Source of the DNA: Halocynthiibacter sp049608145
GTDB taxonomy: Bacteria; Pseudomonadota; Alphaproteobacteria; Rhodobacterales; Rhodobacteraceae
Direction of reading: 5' to 3'
NCBI RefSeq assembly: GCF_049608145.1
Contig: NZ_JBMYXF010000005.1
Coordinates: 31,224 to 95,223, forward strand
DNA: 64,000 nucleotides
In this document: positions 1-7,984 of the stretch, in pieces
How the letters are laid out: each line of letters opens with the position of its first letter
Numbering within the stretch: the first letter of the stretch is position 1
Position numbers and translations under genes: made by a program
Notes under the pieces: generated by a model
What the model saw: the letters and a program-made list of their open reading frames with translations, nothing else
Databases searched by the model: none
What the model was told of the DNA's origin: nothing

Positions 1-163
1 GATTGTCCCCGTGTTCTTCCTTCAGCGCATCGGCGCGGTGGCCGGGCAGGTCGCTTGCGACGATTGTGGCACCGCCCGCCAACATGCGACGAATATATGT
101 GCTGCCCAACACGCCACCGGCACCGGTCAGAAAAATTGTTTTATCACTCAGTTGCTTATCCAT
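1..163 (-). CDS. SDR-family NAD(P)-dependent oxidoreductase, partial (3' end outside window)
   Basis: Only the first 54 codons are inside the window. The N-terminus (MDKQLSDKTIFLTGAGGVLG) carries the TGxxxGxG-type dinucleotide-binding turn of short-chain dehydrogenases, followed by an acidic residue after the second strand. The ATG lies in an ATGGATAA overlap with the stop codon of the upstream cytidylyltransferase gene, so the two are translationally coupled. By context (CMP-sugar synthetase and Gfo/Idh oxidoreductase upstream) it probably modifies a nucleotide-activated or free sugar acid, as PtmA-type SDRs do next to PtmB in nonulosonic acid loci. The exact substrate cannot be read from this fragment. 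Confidence 0.85.
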   Translation of the reverse strand, partial: MDKQLSDKTIFLTGAGGVLGSTYIRRMLAGGATIVASDLPGHRADALKEEHGDN

Positions 164-851
164 TAAGCTGCTCCTGCATCAGAAGTTTCACAAGACGAAA
201 ATCAAACTCTTCGTCGATATCAAGGCACCGCGAAGCGGGCATAACATAGGGGATCACCCGGCCCTCAAATAGGGCCTCGGCGCGTTTCAAATAGGCGGGA
301 TCAACCACATAGGTTGACGCCGCATGTTCATAGACGATGGGGGCCTGTTGGCGGGCAACGACGCCGCCGGGCAGGGGCTTTGACACATGCAAAGCACCAC
401 TTTCATCCGGCTCAACAAGGTTGAAATAGGGGTTCTTACGTGCATCACAACAGGACATGACCATGTCTGGCTTTTCCGCGAAAAACAGATCCAACGCCTT
501 GTCGATGTCTTCGGCAATGCGCAGGGGCGATGTACAATCCAGATCAAGAAATGCGCTTGCGGTGCCGGTTATCTTTTCGGCTTCTTCTAGGGCGTGCTGC
601 CAAACATTCCACTTCCCAGCGGTGTCATTGGCCAGATGGGCGGGGCGCAGGCCAATTTCCAGCGCACCCTTCTTCACCGCATGGGCGTACATGTCCGGGC
701 AATCGGTGGAAAAAACAACTGCATCCACACGGTGGCTTTCAAACAGCTGATCCAAGGACCAATCCATCAGGGGCTTGCCGCAGAGATCGCGGAAGTTTTT
801 ACCGGGCACGCCTTTGCTGCCCTTACGCGCGCCAATATGGCCAATGATCAT
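156..851 (-). CDS. Acylneuraminate (CMP-sugar) cytidylyltransferase family protein
   Basis: 231 residues. The N-terminal motif ARKGSKGVPGKN (residues 8-19) is the CTP-binding signature of CMP-sialic acid/KDO-type cytidylyltransferases, and the segment DLDCTSPLR fits the usual metal and sugar-binding strand. It should activate a nonulosonic acid (sialic, legionaminic or related) as CMP-sugar in the cytosol. Its start overlaps the upstream oxidoreductase stop as ATGA and its stop overlaps the next SDR start, so all three are one operon. kdsB, the KDO-specific enzyme, is present separately at 2.8 kb, which argues against a KDO role here. No NeuB-type synthase is inside the window, so the sugar identity is inference. 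Confidence 0.88.
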   Translation of the reverse strand: MIIGHIGARKGSKGVPGKNFRDLCGKPLMDWSLDQLFESHRVDAVVFSTDCPDMYAHAVKKGALEIGLRPAHLANDTAGKWNVWQHALEEAEKITGTASAFLDLDCTSPLRIAEDIDKALDLFFAEKPDMVMSCCDARKNPYFNLVEPDESGALHVSKPLPGGVVARQQAPIVYEHAASTYVVDPAYLKRAEALFEGRVIPYVMPASRCLDIDEEFDFRLVKLLMQEQLNG

Positions 852-1804
852 GAGACAAATCCTGTGATTTTATTGTGGAATTTTCGTGCTTGCCAGGCGC
901 GCGCGATCAGATCGCAACTGTCATAGACCTTGTCCATACGTGGCAGAAGCGGGTTGTCGGATGGGGCCTTGCCCTGCACCAACGCTAGGAAGTCGCGCAT
1001 GATCCCGTGGAACATTTCATTGCGTTCCAGTGGCAGATCAAGGGTTTCAATGCCCCCCGCGCGGGAAATACGATAGTCTTGCGCACCAAGGTTGAAATCA
1101 TGCAACGCATCCATGCCACGCAGCGCAATTTTGCGGGTGCTGACGGGGGAGAGATAATCCATTGTGACGGTGCCAGAAGGGCAGTTTTCACCGTGCAGTG
1201 TAATGCGTGAGGCGAAATCAACATTTGGATAATCGTCATGGCCCAAGCTTGCGACATCCACGTTCAGGGCCTGCGGAAACAGGCAATGCGCCATGTCGAT
1301 TTCATGGCAGAGATCCAGCAATACACCACCACCATTGGGGCGGGCAGCGTAGCTTTCTGAAAACACCCAGTTTTCGCGCCATTGGTTCACATCATGGCCG
1401 ATTTCCAGATTAAACCCATAGGTTTGGGACAGATCCTGTTGTGCGAGGGCCTGCAAGGCAGGGTGGTAACGCATCATGAAACCGATGATGGATCGTTCCT
1501 GCAATGCCTTTGGAATGGCATAGATTTTGGCCAGCTCATCCGGATCAAAGGCGACAGGTTTTTCGATATACATCGGCAAATCATATGTGGCGCATAGCTG
1601 AACCAGTTCCAGGCGGATGTCGGTCGCGGTTGCGATGACTGCACCGTTGAAAGTGCCGCTTTTGATCAGTTCGGTTGCGCGATCCAATCCACCGTCGCGC
1701 CAGGACATAATCTGGCTTTTTCCGCCTAGTTCCAGAATGTTATTGTGGTGGCGTTTGCCAATTGATCCGGCCCCGATCACCAGGATATTCACATGTTCGT
1801 TCAC
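848..1804 (-). CDS. Gfo/Idh/MocA family oxidoreductase
   Basis: 318 residues beginning at GTG. The Rossmann motif VIGAGSIGKRH (residues 9-19) and the family motif EKP (81-83) are clear, and the GGGVLLDLCHEIDM segment fits the C-terminal substrate-binding part with its conserved Asp and His. These enzymes oxidise or reduce sugars and inositols with NAD(P). It is the first visible gene of a three-gene operon with a CMP-sugar synthetase and an SDR, so it likely acts on a precursor of a surface sugar acid. The Shine-Dalgarno before the GTG is weak; no better start is visible. Confidence 0.85.
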   Translation of the reverse strand: MNEHVNILVIGAGSIGKRHHNNILELGGKSQIMSWRDGGLDRATELIKSGTFNGAVIATATDIRLELVQLCATYDLPMYIEKPVAFDPDELAKIYAIPKALQERSIIGFMMRYHPALQALAQQDLSQTYGFNLEIGHDVNQWRENWVFSESYAARPNGGGVLLDLCHEIDMAHCLFPQALNVDVASLGHDDYPNVDFASRITLHGENCPSGTVTMDYLSPVSTRKIALRGMDALHDFNLGAQDYRISRAGGIETLDLPLERNEMFHGIMRDFLALVQGKAPSDNPLLPRMDKVYDSCDLIARAWQARKFHNKITGFVS

Positions 1805-1940
1805 AGTTTGCCCCGTCTTTTGTCGTTCTACCCATATAGGAAGCCAGGCATAATCTCCAGCAGAAGCGGGTGAGGCGGTGGATTGCTTTGCAAATCTGCC
1901 ATCTGTTCGGAAAAGTTACTATGAATTTTCCAGCGGAAAC

Positions 1941-1969
1941 TTGCTGTTTTGGTGACTTCTGCCCATAAG
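1941..1969 (+). promoter_or_regulatory. Candidate promoter for cysQ-kdsB
   Basis: A TTGCTG box at 1941-1946 and CATAAG at 1964-1969 are separated by 17 bases and lie about 65 bases before the cysQ start. They sit in the 230-base divergent gap between the sugar-acid operon and cysQ. The -10 match is only moderate, so this is a suggestion. No other structure was recognised in the gap. Confidence 0.3.
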
Positions 1970-2034
1970 GAACAAAATCTTTTACGATTATGACCGCAAT
2001 AGGCTGGCCACGGCCCCGCAGGAGAGTATCCCTG

Positions 2035-2832
2035 ATGAATTATGAAGAACTGATCCCCGTCATCCGCCGTTTGGCGCTGGAAGGCGGCGCGCGCATCATG
2101 GAAATCTACAACGGCCCCGATTTTGACGTGAAGCTGAAATCAGATGAAAGCCCGGTGACTGTTGCCGACGAAGCTGCGGATGCATTGATTTCCGCAGGGC
2201 TGCGCGCGGCGTTCCCGGATGTGATGCTGGTGACCGAAGAACAGGCGGACAGTCACACGCTTCAGGGAAAGACATTTCTGATTGTTGATCCGCTGGATGG
2301 CACCAAAGAATTCATTCACCGTCGCGGTGATTTCACCGTCAATATTGCGTTGGTTGAAGATGGGGTGCCAACCCGCGGTGTTGTTTATGCACCTGCAAAG
2401 GGGCGTCTCTTTTACACTACGGCTGACGGTCAGAGTGTGGAGGAAAAAGGTGATTTCGATCTGGATGCCGCTGGAGAGACACAGCCTATTTCGGTGTCGG
2501 AACCAGACAATTCTGCCCTGTTGATTGTTGCCTCTAAATCGCACAGAGATCAGGCAACAGAAGATTATATTGGCAAATATCAAGTCGCTGACAGCAAGAG
2601 TGCGGGATCTTCATTGAAGTTCTGCCTTGTTGCGACGGGCGAAGCCGATCTTTACCCACGCGTGGGCCGGACCATGGAATGGGATACAGCTGCGGGCCAT
2701 GCTGTTGTAACCGGTGCTGGTGGGCTGGTTGTGCGTTTTGATGATCATACGCCACTGATCTATGGCAAAGAAGGCTATGCAAACCCATTCTTTATCGCCA
2801 CGGCCCCCGGTGTGAAGCTGGAGAAACCATAA
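2035..2832 (+). CDS. cysQ: 3'(2'),5'-bisphosphate nucleotidase CysQ
   Basis: 265 residues from the ATG at 2035, chosen because AGGAG at 2020-2024 sits ten bases before it; an in-frame ATG at 1990 lacks such a site. It belongs to the lithium-sensitive inositol monophosphatase superfamily. Visible motifs are the metal-binding DPLDGTKEF (residues 85-93), the upstream Glu pair (VTEEQ, 66-70) and WDTAAGHAVV near residue 225. The enzyme hydrolyses adenosine 3',5'-bisphosphate left by sulfate assimilation. kdsB begins on the base right after its stop codon, so the two form an operon. Confidence 0.93.
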   Translation: MNYEELIPVIRRLALEGGARIMEIYNGPDFDVKLKSDESPVTVADEAADALISAGLRAAFPDVMLVTEEQADSHTLQGKTFLIVDPLDGTKEFIHRRGDFTVNIALVEDGVPTRGVVYAPAKGRLFYTTADGQSVEEKGDFDLDAAGETQPISVSEPDNSALLIVASKSHRDQATEDYIGKYQVADSKSAGSSLKFCLVATGEADLYPRVGRTMEWDTAAGHAVVTGAGGLVVRFDDHTPLIYGKEGYANPFFIATAPGVKLEKP

Positions 2833-3639
2833 ATGCCTGTCCTCGTTGTTATTCCCGCTCGCTATGCATCCACGCGTTATCCAGGTAAGCCTCTTGTTGA
2901 GATAGAAGGGGCCGATGGTACGAAGAAAACCCTGATCCAGCGGAGTTGGGAAGCTGCCTCATCTGTAAAGGGTGTGGATCGGGTTGTCGTGGCAACGGAT
3001 GATGAACGCATTTCTGCTGCCGCTGAAGCATTTGGTGCAGAAGTGGTCATGACACCGGAAAGCAATCGCAACGGTACAGAACGCACAGCGTCTGCTTTGG
3101 CTGCCTTGGGCGATAAGGCCAATGATTATGATATCGTGGTGAACTTTCAGGGCGATGCCCCACTGACCCCACCTTGGTTCGTCGAAGATCTGATTGCAGC
3201 ATTGCAGGCAAAGCCGAAAGATCTGATGGCAACACCTGTGTTGCGCACATCCGAAGACGCGCTTGCCGCATTTCGTCATGACCGCACGCAGGGCCGCGTT
3301 GGTGGAACAACGGCGCTGATGACAAATCAAGGCCACGCAATCTATTTCTCAAAAGAGGTGCTACCATACGGAGGTGACGCTGGGATTGACGCCACGGCAC
3401 CCGTGTTTCACCACGTTGGCGTTTATGCATTTCGTCCGAAAGCGTTGCAAAAATATCTATCTTGGCCCGAAGGTGTACTGGAAAAAACCGAAGGGCTGGA
3501 GCAGTTACGCTTTATAGAAAACGGCGAAAAAGTGACCTGCGTTGAAGTTGACGCACGCGGCAAGCACTTTTGGGAACTGAATAATCCTGAAGATTTACAA
3601 TTAATTGAGTCAGTTTTGAAAAATGAAGGCGCTGGTTGA
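2833..3639 (+). CDS. kdsB: 3-deoxy-manno-octulosonate cytidylyltransferase
   Basis: 268 residues. The N-terminus VVIPARYASTRYPGKPL is the CTP-binding signature of KdsB, and FQGDAPLTPP matches the conserved FQGDEPL strand with Ala in place of Glu. It activates KDO as CMP-KDO for lipopolysaccharide inner-core synthesis in the cytosol. Length is close to the roughly 250 residues usual for the family. It directly follows cysQ with no spacer. A 190-base gap with its own leader separates it from galU, so co-transcription with galU is uncertain. Confidence 0.93.
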   Translation: MPVLVVIPARYASTRYPGKPLVEIEGADGTKKTLIQRSWEAASSVKGVDRVVVATDDERISAAAEAFGAEVVMTPESNRNGTERTASALAALGDKANDYDIVVNFQGDAPLTPPWFVEDLIAALQAKPKDLMATPVLRTSEDALAAFRHDRTQGRVGGTTALMTNQGHAIYFSKEVLPYGGDAGIDATAPVFHHVGVYAFRPKALQKYLSWPEGVLEKTEGLEQLRFIENGEKVTCVEVDARGKHFWELNNPEDLQLIESVLKNEGAG

Positions 3640-3783
3640 TAAAGAGCTTCAATTGCGACTTTTCTGAGGCCGTTCATAATTCCGTGAAGCAATAAGGATT
3701 TGTTTCACTTTTGTCGCGTATACACGGTAAATCCAAAATCGGTACAGACGGGTTGTCTGTGCAGCGAAACAGGAATATTCGTT

Positions 3784-3840
3784 ATGAAAAAGAGCTGCAA
3801 TCGCGTATTTTGTTCAGGAGTTAAGCCCAATGCGGCGTAA
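3784..3840 (+). CDS. Possible 18-residue leader peptide overlapping the galU start
   Basis: An ATG at 3784, eight bases after CAGGAA, opens a frame encoding MKKSCNRVFCSGVKPNAA that stops at 3838-3840. It therefore overlaps the first codons of galU in another frame and runs across the galU Shine-Dalgarno. Such an arrangement could couple galU translation to the leader. It may equally be chance; only conservation would decide. Confidence 0.2.
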   Translation: MKKSCNRVFCSGVKPNAA

Positions 3841-4723
3841 AGTTACCAAAGCTGTCTTTCCCGTTGCCGGTCTGGGAACCCGATTTCTTCCTGCGACCAA
3901 AGCCATTCCTAAAGAAATTATGACTCTGGTTGATCGACCTCTGATCCAATATGCGATTGATGAGGCGCGTGCTGCCGGCATCAAAGAATTCATTTTTGTG
4001 ACATCCCGGGGCAAAAGTGCTCTGGAAGACTATTTTGATCACGCGCCCGAGCTTGAGGCGTCTCTGCGCCAGAAGGGCAAGAATGACCTGCTGGATGCGC
4101 TGAAATCGACGAACATGGAAAGCGGTGCTATCGCCTATATCCGACAGCATCAGGCATTGGGCCTTGGGCATGCTGTATGGTGTGCGCGTCGCCTGATCGC
4201 CAATGAACCCTTTGCGGTTATTCTGCCGGACGATGTGATTGCTGCTGAAAAGCCATGTCTTCAGCAAATGATTGAAGCCTATGAAGAAACAGGTGGTTCT
4301 ATGGTTGCAGCCATGGAAGTGCCGCAGGATAAAACATCATCTTACGGTGTTCTTGATATTAAAGAAGATCACGGTGAAAAAGTGTCTGTAAAGGGCATGG
4401 TTGAAAAGCCTGCTGCAGAAGATGCGCCATCTAATCTGGCTGTCATTGGTCGCTATATTCTGGCACCACGTGTGCTTCAGAACCTGAGCAATATTAAACG
4501 TGGCGCTGGCGGTGAAATCCAGCTGACCGATGCAATTGCTCAAGAAATTCAAAACGGTCACGATGTGTTCGGTTACCGTTTCCGCGGTCAGCGTTTTGAT
4601 TGCGGATCTAAAGCCGGCTTTTTGCAAGCGACCGTTGCATTTGGCTTGTCACGGCCGGACCTTCAGGATGAGTTTTCTGAATTCCTGAATGAAATGACGA
4701 TGCTGCGTCAGGCAGCGCAGTAA
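3830..4723 (+). CDS. galU: UTP--glucose-1-phosphate uridylyltransferase
   Basis: 297 residues. The motif GLGTRFLPATKA (14-25) and the following PKEIMTLVDRPLIQYA segment are diagnostic of bacterial GalU; EKP near residue 190 binds the sugar phosphate. It makes UDP-glucose from UTP and glucose-1-phosphate, feeding galE just downstream. AGGAG at 3816-3820 lies nine bases before the ATG. The upstream gap 3640-3829 contains an ACAGAC/GTCTGT inverted repeat (3744-3760) but no clear promoter that I would defend. Confidence 0.95.
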   Translation: MRRKVTKAVFPVAGLGTRFLPATKAIPKEIMTLVDRPLIQYAIDEARAAGIKEFIFVTSRGKSALEDYFDHAPELEASLRQKGKNDLLDALKSTNMESGAIAYIRQHQALGLGHAVWCARRLIANEPFAVILPDDVIAAEKPCLQQMIEAYEETGGSMVAAMEVPQDKTSSYGVLDIKEDHGEKVSVKGMVEKPAAEDAPSNLAVIGRYILAPRVLQNLSNIKRGAGGEIQLTDAIAQEIQNGHDVFGYRFRGQRFDCGSKAGFLQATVAFGLSRPDLQDEFSEFLNEMTMLRQAAQ

Positions 4724-4735
4724 CAGGACATAAAC

Positions 4736-5719
4736 GTGCAGAACATTTTGGTAACCGGGGGGGCAGGCTATATTGGTTCCCACGCCTGTAAAGTGTTGAA
4801 AAATGCGGGCTATCAGCCTGTTACATTTGATAATTTTGTTACCGGATGGCGGGACGCCGTGAAATACGGGCCGTTGTTTGAAGGTGATCTTTGTGATGCC
4901 GCCAGTGTGGCCGCCGCATTTGAGGAATATAACCCTATTGGCGTGATGCATTTTGCAGCGCTTAGCCAGGTGGGGGAAAGCATGCATGAGCCGGGGAAAT
5001 ACTGGCAAAATAATGTATTGGGATCACTTAACCTGATTGAAACAGCTGCGAAATATGGGTGTAAGAACTTCGTGTTTTCATCCACCTGCGCGACATATGG
5101 CGATCAGGACAATGTTGTTCTGAATGAAGATTGTGCGCAGCATCCGATCAATGCCTATGGTGCCTCAAAGCGCGCGATCGAAGATATTCTTGCGAATTTT
5201 GGCCAAAGCCATGGCATGAACAGCGTCATTTTCCGTTACTTCAATGTTGCCGGTGCTGACCCTGAAGGTGAGGTGGGGGAATTCCATCAGCCTGAAACAC
5301 ATCTTATTCCATTGATGCTGGACGCAATCAGCGGAAAACGAGATGCGCTGACCGTGTTTGGCACGGATTATGACACGCCTGATGGAACTTGTATTCGCGA
5401 TTACGTACATGTGATGGATTTGGTTGATGCTCATGTTCTGGGGCTGAAATGGCTGGAAGATGGTAAGGGCAGCCGTGCCTTTAATCTGGGTACGGGGTCT
5501 GGCTATTCCGTGCGCGAAGTTATCGATCATAGCCAGTCGGTGACAAATCAGACGGTGCCGTTCACTACGGGGGATCGTCGCCCGGGGGATTGTACAAAGC
5601 TGGTTTCAGGCAGTCAGCGTGCAATTGCTGAACTGGGTTGGAAGCCCCAGCGTTCGAATCTGTCCGAAATGATCCGAGATGCCTGGCGCTGGCACCAAAA
5701 CGGCCATTACGACCGCTGA
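4736..5719 (+). CDS. galE: UDP-glucose 4-epimerase
   Basis: 327 residues starting at GTG, 12 bases after galU. The NAD-binding motif GGAGYIG (residues 8-14), the Ser-rich strand FSSTCATYG and the catalytic YGASK (Tyr141, Lys145) identify an extended SDR of the GalE type. It interconverts UDP-glucose and UDP-galactose, so galU and galE together supply precursors for surface glycans. The neighbouring glycosyltransferase gene on the same strand supports that role. Confidence 0.94.
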   Translation: MQNILVTGGAGYIGSHACKVLKNAGYQPVTFDNFVTGWRDAVKYGPLFEGDLCDAASVAAAFEEYNPIGVMHFAALSQVGESMHEPGKYWQNNVLGSLNLIETAAKYGCKNFVFSSTCATYGDQDNVVLNEDCAQHPINAYGASKRAIEDILANFGQSHGMNSVIFRYFNVAGADPEGEVGEFHQPETHLIPLMLDAISGKRDALTVFGTDYDTPDGTCIRDYVHVMDLVDAHVLGLKWLEDGKGSRAFNLGTGSGYSVREVIDHSQSVTNQTVPFTTGDRRPGDCTKLVSGSQRAIAELGWKPQRSNLSEMIRDAWRWHQNGHYDR

Positions 5720-5781
5720 TTTTGGGTTTCCTACAAGGCGGTGAAAAGATAACCTTGCTGCACCATCAGCAGGCGTGATTA

Positions 5782-6837
5782 TTGAACCATCCAACCACAT
5801 ATGGCCAGTTTTCTTTCATTAGGGATCTGGCATACGCATATAAGCTGCGCTTGCGCCGTCGGCGGCTGTTGTTGCGGGCTTGGCGCAAACGCAATGAATT
5901 GCAGATAATTCAGGATCGTACTGGTCAGATCCGTTCCGATGACATTCTTGCGGTGTCGACTGTCAGAAATGAAATCGAACGCCTGCCTCATTTTCTGGAT
6001 CATTATCGGTGCCTTGGTATTTCGCATTTTCTGTTTGTGGACAACGGCAGTGATGATGGTTCTGCTGAGCTTCTGAAAACACAGAAAGATGTGTCGCTTT
6101 GGTCAACAGATCATAGCTATAAAGCCTCGCGGTTTGGGGTGGACTGGCTGACATATTTACAGATGAAATTTGCAACCGGCCACTGGTGTCTGACCGTGGA
6201 TGCTGATGAACTTCTGGTCTATCCCGGATGTGATCAGCGTTCTTTGCGGGATCTAACAGCCTGGCTTGATCGTCATGACACACGGTTTTTTGCGGCGATT
6301 ATGCTGGATATGCATCCTGAGGGTGCGATCGGCGAACAGGCCAGAACAGAGAACCCGATCGAGACCTTGCCGTGGTTTTCGGCCGAAGATTATGCTTGGG
6401 AATGGAAGCCAAAATACAGAAGTATGTCCATTCAAGGCGGCCCGCGGATGCGCGCATTTTTCAGCGATACCCCTGAGCATGCGCCGCACCTTAACAAAAC
6501 GCCGTTGATCCGCTGGTCTCGTGGGGATGCCTATGTCAGTTCAACGCATCTTGCATTACCGCGTTACCTGAATGGTGGCTTTGATCTGCGTAATGACCTG
6601 CCAACAGGTGCGCTGCTGCATACGAAATTTACGGATACGGTGATTGCCAAATCATCGGAAGAAAAACAACGTCAGGAACATTTTACATACAGCGACCGAT
6701 ACGATGATTACTATGATGCAATCACTCAGGGCCCAACGCTGTGGGATGCGCAGTATTCCCATAGATATACGGGTTGGCGGCAGTTGGAAGAATTGGGTGT
6801 CATTCGAAAAGGGCGGTGGCTGCAGGACGAATCGTGA
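5782..6837 (+). CDS. Glycosyltransferase family 2-like protein
   Basis: 351 residues. It begins at TTG 5782; no in-frame ATG is available upstream of the conserved region. The core shows RNE (62-64), the FVDNGSDDGS loop (85-94) and a metal-binding DxD type motif VDADE (139-143), all typical of the GT-A fold proteins annotated as glycosyltransferase family 2 (Glyco_tranf_2_4). The N-terminal 50 residues are very Arg-rich and could contact membrane phospholipid. It sits 62 bases after galE on the same strand, suggesting a role in capsule, lipopolysaccharide or exopolysaccharide assembly. Donor and acceptor cannot be deduced. Confidence 0.8.
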   Translation: MNHPTTYGQFSFIRDLAYAYKLRLRRRRLLLRAWRKRNELQIIQDRTGQIRSDDILAVSTVRNEIERLPHFLDHYRCLGISHFLFVDNGSDDGSAELLKTQKDVSLWSTDHSYKASRFGVDWLTYLQMKFATGHWCLTVDADELLVYPGCDQRSLRDLTAWLDRHDTRFFAAIMLDMHPEGAIGEQARTENPIETLPWFSAEDYAWEWKPKYRSMSIQGGPRMRAFFSDTPEHAPHLNKTPLIRWSRGDAYVSSTHLALPRYLNGGFDLRNDLPTGALLHTKFTDTVIAKSSEEKQRQEHFTYSDRYDDYYDAITQGPTLWDAQYSHRYTGWRQLEELGVIRKGRWLQDES

Positions 6838-6838
6838 C

Positions 6839-7975
6839 CTATTGCAACCGGCGCCCAGGCGACGCAGAAATTGCATTTCCATCACCATCAAAGGCGACCA
6901 CTCGCCACCAGATCTGCCCATGTCCAGGCAGCCGCGATAGGGTGAAACTGCGCAATTGCGCTGTGGGTGATGGGCTGTCGTGGGCTGCGATCTGGCGGTG
7001 TGACGTGAAGTCGGTCGTGCCATTTGTATAAAACTCAACCCGGTAACGTGTTGCATTTGTGATGTTTTCCCAACGGAAAACTGTGGTGCTGTCGACCCCG
7101 GCGTTCACCGAAGGCGTTAACAATTGCAATGTGTGATTGCGCCTGCGATCCGGGCCAACAGAATAGGTGATTGTCTGCACGTCGTCAGAAGAAACCCCGT
7201 TTTGAAGGAAGCGCACCCGATATATTCCCGCCCGTGCCGTGGGAAGTGCCGGGCTTTCGAAATGCGTGCGGCCTGCGCCACTTAGCATCTTGACCACTTG
7301 GCTGCCTGGTAGGCGGCGAAAGCTGCCCCCGGCGGATCCAGGGCCTGAAATTTCCCAATGTCCCCGAAAAATGCCGCGCCCGTTTGTTGCGACGTCTAGG
7401 TGGGCACTTAGTGCGGCACTGCCATCGACGCGTGCAAACTGGCCGCCTGTGTCAAAGCGCAGCGCAATATTGTGAAAGCTCAGCTGTCCGCTGGGCGAAG
7501 GCGTCAAGGTTACCGTTGCAGGCAAGGGAGAGCCCGGAAAAGCACCGGCAACTTGAAATTCGCGGGAAAAAAAGCCGTTTCCGGCGCCTGCAATTTGTGC
7601 TGCAACACTTCGGTTCACCATCAGGTTTTCCATGACCGTGAAGGTTTCTGCCCCGCTGCCGCTGTGGCTGAAGGATCTGTTGACCACGCCGCCTAGGGTG
7701 CCTCCCGGTATGATTGTCCCGAAGGGCGATGTTAGAACCCCGCTGCCCGGCGTGGTGCTGAACACTTCGATGCGCCAGCGAATGGCGATGGATGTTGCGC
7801 CGGTCGGGTTCACGGATGCGCTATTCGGTTGGGCTGTCAGATTGGTGATGAAAAGCTGCGCCTGGGCAGAGGATCCGACACCACATATGAGTAGAATGGC
7901 CAGAGCCACGGTCAGCATCGCATTGCGAAGAGAGGCCAGGGAATGTGTGATGTGCCAGGAAAATAAATGTGTCAT
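6839..7975 (-). CDS. Secreted hypothetical protein with FN3-like C-terminus
   Basis: 378 residues. A long basic N-region precedes a hydrophobic stretch (LTVALAILLICGVGSS) ending at a likely signal peptidase site (AQAQ), so it is exported. The mature part is rich in beta-strand-like alternating residues, and the last 100 residues (WENITNATRYRVEFYTNG to WWRVVAFDGDG) read like a fibronectin type III or similar sandwich domain. No catalytic motif is visible. It starts nine bases after the stop of an outer-membrane beta-barrel gene, so the two proteins are probably made together and may form a surface pair. Family unknown to me. Confidence 0.72.
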   Translation of the reverse strand: MTHLFSWHITHSLASLRNAMLTVALAILLICGVGSSAQAQLFITNLTAQPNSASVNPTGATSIAIRWRIEVFSTTPGSGVLTSPFGTIIPGGTLGGVVNRSFSHSGSGAETFTVMENLMVNRSVAAQIAGAGNGFFSREFQVAGAFPGSPLPATVTLTPSPSGQLSFHNIALRFDTGGQFARVDGSAALSAHLDVATNGRGIFRGHWEISGPGSAGGSFRRLPGSQVVKMLSGAGRTHFESPALPTARAGIYRVRFLQNGVSSDDVQTITYSVGPDRRRNHTLQLLTPSVNAGVDSTTVFRWENITNATRYRVEFYTNGTTDFTSHRQIAAHDSPSPTAQLRSFTLSRLPGHGQIWWRVVAFDGDGNAISASPGRRLQ

Positions 7976-7984
7976 GTCAGCTCT

